Shown: positions 60,762 through 64,000 of the stretch, piece by piece
Numbering within the stretch: position 1 is the first letter of the stretch
Layout of the letters: every line of letters starts with the position of its first letter
Assembly: GCA_946807835.1 (NCBI GenBank)
Contig: OX327700.1
Span: 26,758,001 to 26,822,000 of the forward strand
DNA from: Ailanthus altissimus
Taxonomy: Eukaryota; Streptophyta; Magnoliopsida; Sapindales; Simaroubaceae
DNA: 64,000 bases
Direction of reading: 5' to 3'
The notes under the pieces: generated by a model
What the model was told of the DNA's origin: nothing
The model's database searches: none
What the model saw: the letters and a program-made list of their open reading frames with translations, nothing else
Translations under genes and position numbers: made by a program

Positions 60762-61943
60762 CGGAGCTTATTAGTTATGCACTTAGATACTATTTTGTAG
60801 AGCACGTTGCATAGACCAAGGGTCTAAAAGATCAGCAATTTTCAGAATTAACACTATAAGAGTCTTGTTAATAGACCGAATATCCTCTCTTTGATTCAAC
60901 GCCCCTAAGCAAGCTTGAGTCACCTCACTTCTCACAATGTGCCAATATTTCTATCAAAATAAGACAGGCATACCATCCACCTCATGAGATTTAGTTAGAC
61001 ATATTTGGTCAAGGGCATTATTAACTTCTTCCCCCTTAAACGGACTCAATAAAGTAGAATTATCCACTGCATCCACCCGTGCCTCCAAAGCATCCAAAAC
61101 TATCGCCATTGCCACTTCATCAACTCTCCCTGCTACAAATAAATCAGTAAAGCAATTAGAAATAATAAGGCCTATATCTTCAAACCATCTCTCCACTGAC
61201 CCTCCTTACCGAGAAAACCTCGAATATCATTTTTCTTATGCCTCTGACTAGCTTTCAAATGGAAGAATTTAAAGTTCCAGACTCCATCTTTTAACCACTG
61301 AATCCTCAATCGTTGCCGCCAATAGGTCTCATTGCAATCATACAACTCTACGAACTCTTTTTCAACACTACGCAGTGCAACTATATCAATTCGAGGAGCC
61401 CCTTAATCAATTCTGCTAGTCTTTTCTAAAGAACTTGGATTCTGAATTTTGTTTCCCCAAACACCTTCTTCCTCCAAGACTGGAGTACATTTCTGCACCC
61501 GTACACTTTAACTTATACCTCCTCTACTATTTCTACTCCCTCGTGTTGATCCTAAGCCTCTCCAATTACTTTTTCGCCTTGCAAACTACTTGTCCAAATT
61601 TTTTCAAACATGAAACGTTGTCCCCTCCTGTATCTACGATTTTTCATCCTCGAGTCCCTACTAAAAATCAAAAGAGGTTGATGGTTAAACTTTCACATAG
61701 CCGAGTGGACAACAGCCGAATTTGGAAAGATATCACGCCATCTTGAAGTACAAAATGCCCTATCTAATCTCTCAAGGATAGTATGCTCAGATGCTCATCA
61801 ATTCCACCATGTAAAAGGCTTTCCCTTAAAGCCCATATCCACTTTGTGTAAGTTTCGCAGCTGACCCAAAGGCCTTTCAACCCTACCTTCCTTCTTACTA
61901 ACTTTCTCAATCTCGTTGAAATCACCACAACATAGCTACGGGT
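60762..61943 (-). pseudogene. L1-type LINE, 5' part: endonuclease tail and pre-RT region
   Basis: Minus-strand reading begins at about 61943 with LCCGDFNEIE, the apurinic endonuclease motif. FKGKPFTWWN and a decayed linker follow. Then come LLSPFKGEEVNNAL, DQICLTKSHEVDGMPVLF (61040-60954) and LNQREDIRSINKTLIVLI (about 60890), which lead into the RT at the Copia insertion. The usual ORF1 and most of the endonuclease are missing, so the LINE is 5'-truncated or cut by another repeat at 61944. Many stops are present. Confidence 0.75.
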
Positions 61944-62329
61944 ACCGGTGGGCATATAATCAAAAAATCAAACCGAATTGACTCGGTTTGATTTTAAAAT
62001 GACAAGTTCGATTTTCGATTCAAGAATATTTAAAATAAAAAAATTTAGTTCTCAATTTTAATTTTTTTAATCGAGAACTGAACTGAAAAAAATAAATAGT
62101 AAGTACTATTGACAATTTAAGATTAGGAGTTCCACAAACTTATTGTGTTACTGCATCCATTGTATCCTTTATAAATAAACACTTCTAATCTACAAAACTA
62201 AACTTAAAACTAGTAACACTAGTCGCTCTCTCTATTCTCTTCTACAATCTATATTCCTTACTCTACGATGCATAATAAAACAAGTCTAGATGACAGCTCT
62301 CTTACCTCGGGCAGTAATCACGCATGGCA
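61944..62329. other. Small repeat debris, possibly a hAT-type MITE
   Basis: The block starts GGTGGGCATATAATC and contains AAACCGAATTGACTCGGTTT, an inverted repeat, followed by AT-rich DNA with TTAATCGAGAACTGAACTG. Wording of this kind (GGTGGGCA... AAACCGA) is common in plant hAT-like non-autonomous elements. Ends and target duplication are not established. Confidence 0.35.
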
Positions 62330-64000
62330 TGTAATACCCGATTATTTCTAATTCAATAATATTAATATTTATATTAATAATATGGATCAAGTTTGGCGGC
62401 AACTTGTATTTAATTGATGGCATTGCATGATGAATGTAGGAGACATGTGGCTTCAATTTGTGTAGCAAAACATGCCACGTTTCTTGTCTTTCCTATTTTC
62501 TATATTGGGTTATTAAGTGATAAAAGCTCAATTATTTTATTGAGAAAAATGAAGCAACTTGCTTCTAGTATTTATTTCAAATAAAATAATAGAGAAAGAG
62601 AGTGAAAAAAAGAAATAGAAGAGGAAGAAACTGTGAGAAGGAAAGAAGAGAAAGAGAAAAAGAGAGAAGGAAGGAAAGAGAGAAAAGAAGAGGAAGAGAA
62701 ACAGGAAGAAGAAAATAAATAAAATATGAGAATATTTATTAAAAATTATCGAAATATGATTTAGAGTGCAAGTTAAGTGTGTTGGGTACGCGAGAATTGA
62801 AGATGGATGCAAAAGAAGGCAAAAGATAAAATGAGCGGTGCCCAGGTATGGGCGTTGCGGTGCCAGGTGATCAGCGTCGCGACACCTAGACGAGGGCTCC
62901 AGCACCGCGACAATGAGGGCTGGGCACCACAGCGTCCAATGTGATAAGTAGTTTTTCAATTTGTGTTGACTTGTTTCGTCTTTTACTTGCTTAAAGACTT
63001 TTTAATATGACTCTCACACATTTATGATAAACTTAAGGCTTTTTAAAGTTTATATAAATGTTTTTTATTGACTTGTAAACATAATTTAGTAAACAGACAA
63101 ATTTTTGTGATTAAGAATGAGATCTTTGTGATTAAACATACTTTGTAGTTATTTATGAGAGAAAACTCCTAGGTTGTAAGAGATAGTGTTTCTTTGTGAA
63201 TTATTTTTTGTAAAAAGCGTATTTTATGAGTGTCTTGAGATTTAATAATAATAAGAGAGTGATTTTGATCCGTCATAAATGTAAATAAGTTGTCAAATTA
63301 CGTAAATTTTTATGTATTTTTCTTCTACTTTTTTCTCTTTAGTTCTTTAATTACTTATTCTATTATATTATTTAGGTAATATTACTTATTTGTTTGCTTA
63401 TGTTTTAATATAAAAAAAAATAAAAACAAAAGAAAAAATTGTCGAAATAGAAGTTAAGAAATTGTAATGGTGAGTGGCCTTTCCTCTAAACCTAAATAAT
63501 ATATATCTGCGTTTTATTTCTATGTTTGGTTGGAAAGAGAAGAATTTTTACTCATCCTTTGCATGTATATAAATATGCTCTATGATAGCTTAATTAGAAT
63601 ATTAAGTTAATTTAAGTATTTCTAATTTAAATTTAGGATATGTTATGGAGTTGGGACAATTAAGATGATCAGTGGTGAGAGGCTTTATTTTATAAGTTCT
63701 ATTTGCTTTGTTACTATTTTTATGTAAATGATTCAATTTTCATATAGGAATATAGTTATATTTAGTAATTAGATAATCAAACTGGAATTATGTATAGATT
63801 AATTTTGCTAGATGATTGCAAGAATAAATTATTCATGATAAATTTTATAGGGTTGTTACTTTATATGTTTAAGTTAAAATTTATAGTTAATTAAATTTTG
63901 TGTCAGTAGAGTTAGTTAATAAAAATTATTTAATTGTTGTTGCCAATTATATTTGTTGGGGAATTTTATTAATATTTAAAAGATATTAAAGAATTGGCTG
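62330..64000 (+). mobile_element. Possible Gypsy (Tekay-like) LTR running off the window
   Basis: TGTAATACCCGATTATTT at 62330 is the kind of 5' terminus seen in plant Tekay/Del chromovirus LTRs. Those LTRs also carry a purine-rich segment; here about 62588-62720 is almost entirely A and G. A GC-rich block (62845-62940) and T-rich DNA follow to the window end. No second LTR or coding domain is visible, so this is a motif-based suggestion. No host gene is seen. Confidence 0.35.

Noticed and set aside
62537..62959. 140-codon minus frame with a very Phe/Leu/Ser-rich product
   Set aside because: It is the complement of a GA-rich tract, so hydrophobic residues arise from TTC/CTT repeats; no real protein signature.
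1..64000. CRISPR arrays, bacterial operons, tRNA or rRNA genes
   Set aside because: No regularly spaced repeats, no cloverleaf with A/B boxes and no rRNA segments were recognised; the window is plant nuclear DNA. A tRNA-scanning program would be the decisive check for missed tRNAs.

Overview
This is nuclear DNA from a eudicot plant, probably a woody rosid, although the species cannot be fixed from the sequence. It has intron-containing genes with GT-AG junctions and U/A-rich introns, AT-rich spacers, and many nested plant retroelements. Three host genes can be modelled completely: a PRR7-type circadian pseudo-response regulator (3060-8296, +, ten coding exons, 773 aa), a subfamily VII receptor-like cytoplasmic kinase of the PBL type (27853-31537, +, five exons, 411 aa) and a DUF604/GT31-like Golgi glycosyltransferase (46654-49197, -, three exons, 517 aa). 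They do not form an operon or cluster. One serves the clock, one immune or receptor signalling, and one cell-surface glycosylation.

Layout: 1-1600 is AT-rich with a possible LTR fragment. 1600-8600 is the PRR7 promoter and gene. 8600-13600 is AT-rich spacer holding a 1.85 kb foldback element. 13.6-22.3 kb is a decayed endogenous pararetrovirus (Caulimoviridae, petuvirus/florendovirus-like), split by a 2.27 kb solo LTR. 22.3-27 kb is AT-rich spacer. 27.0-31.8 kb is the PBL kinase and its promoter. 33.5-36.4 kb is a deleted minus-strand Copia element. It is followed by a 2.34 kb LTR of the same family as the solo LTR, then AT-rich DNA, then a decayed Copia element with a 3' LTR (40.5-45.6 kb). 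46.6-49.2 kb is the DUF604 gene.

49.9-61.9 kb is a nest. A minus-strand L1-type LINE is split by an internally deleted Ty3/Gypsy element (51010-54510) and by a very young Ty1/Copia element (55803-60761). The Copia element has 411 bp LTRs differing at only three sites, a perfect CGGAG target duplication and a single in-frame stop in Gag-Pol. 61.9-64 kb holds repeat debris and a possible Tekay-like LTR that runs off the window.

The most notable structures are: (i) consecutive perfect hairpins in the young Copia LTR, one of which has the TATA box as its loop; (ii) the virus with a recognisable promoter and a long open downstream frame beside broken catalytic domains; (iii) the two related 2.3 kb LTRs; (iv) inverted-repeat regulatory motifs upstream of the kinase gene and in the viral promoter.
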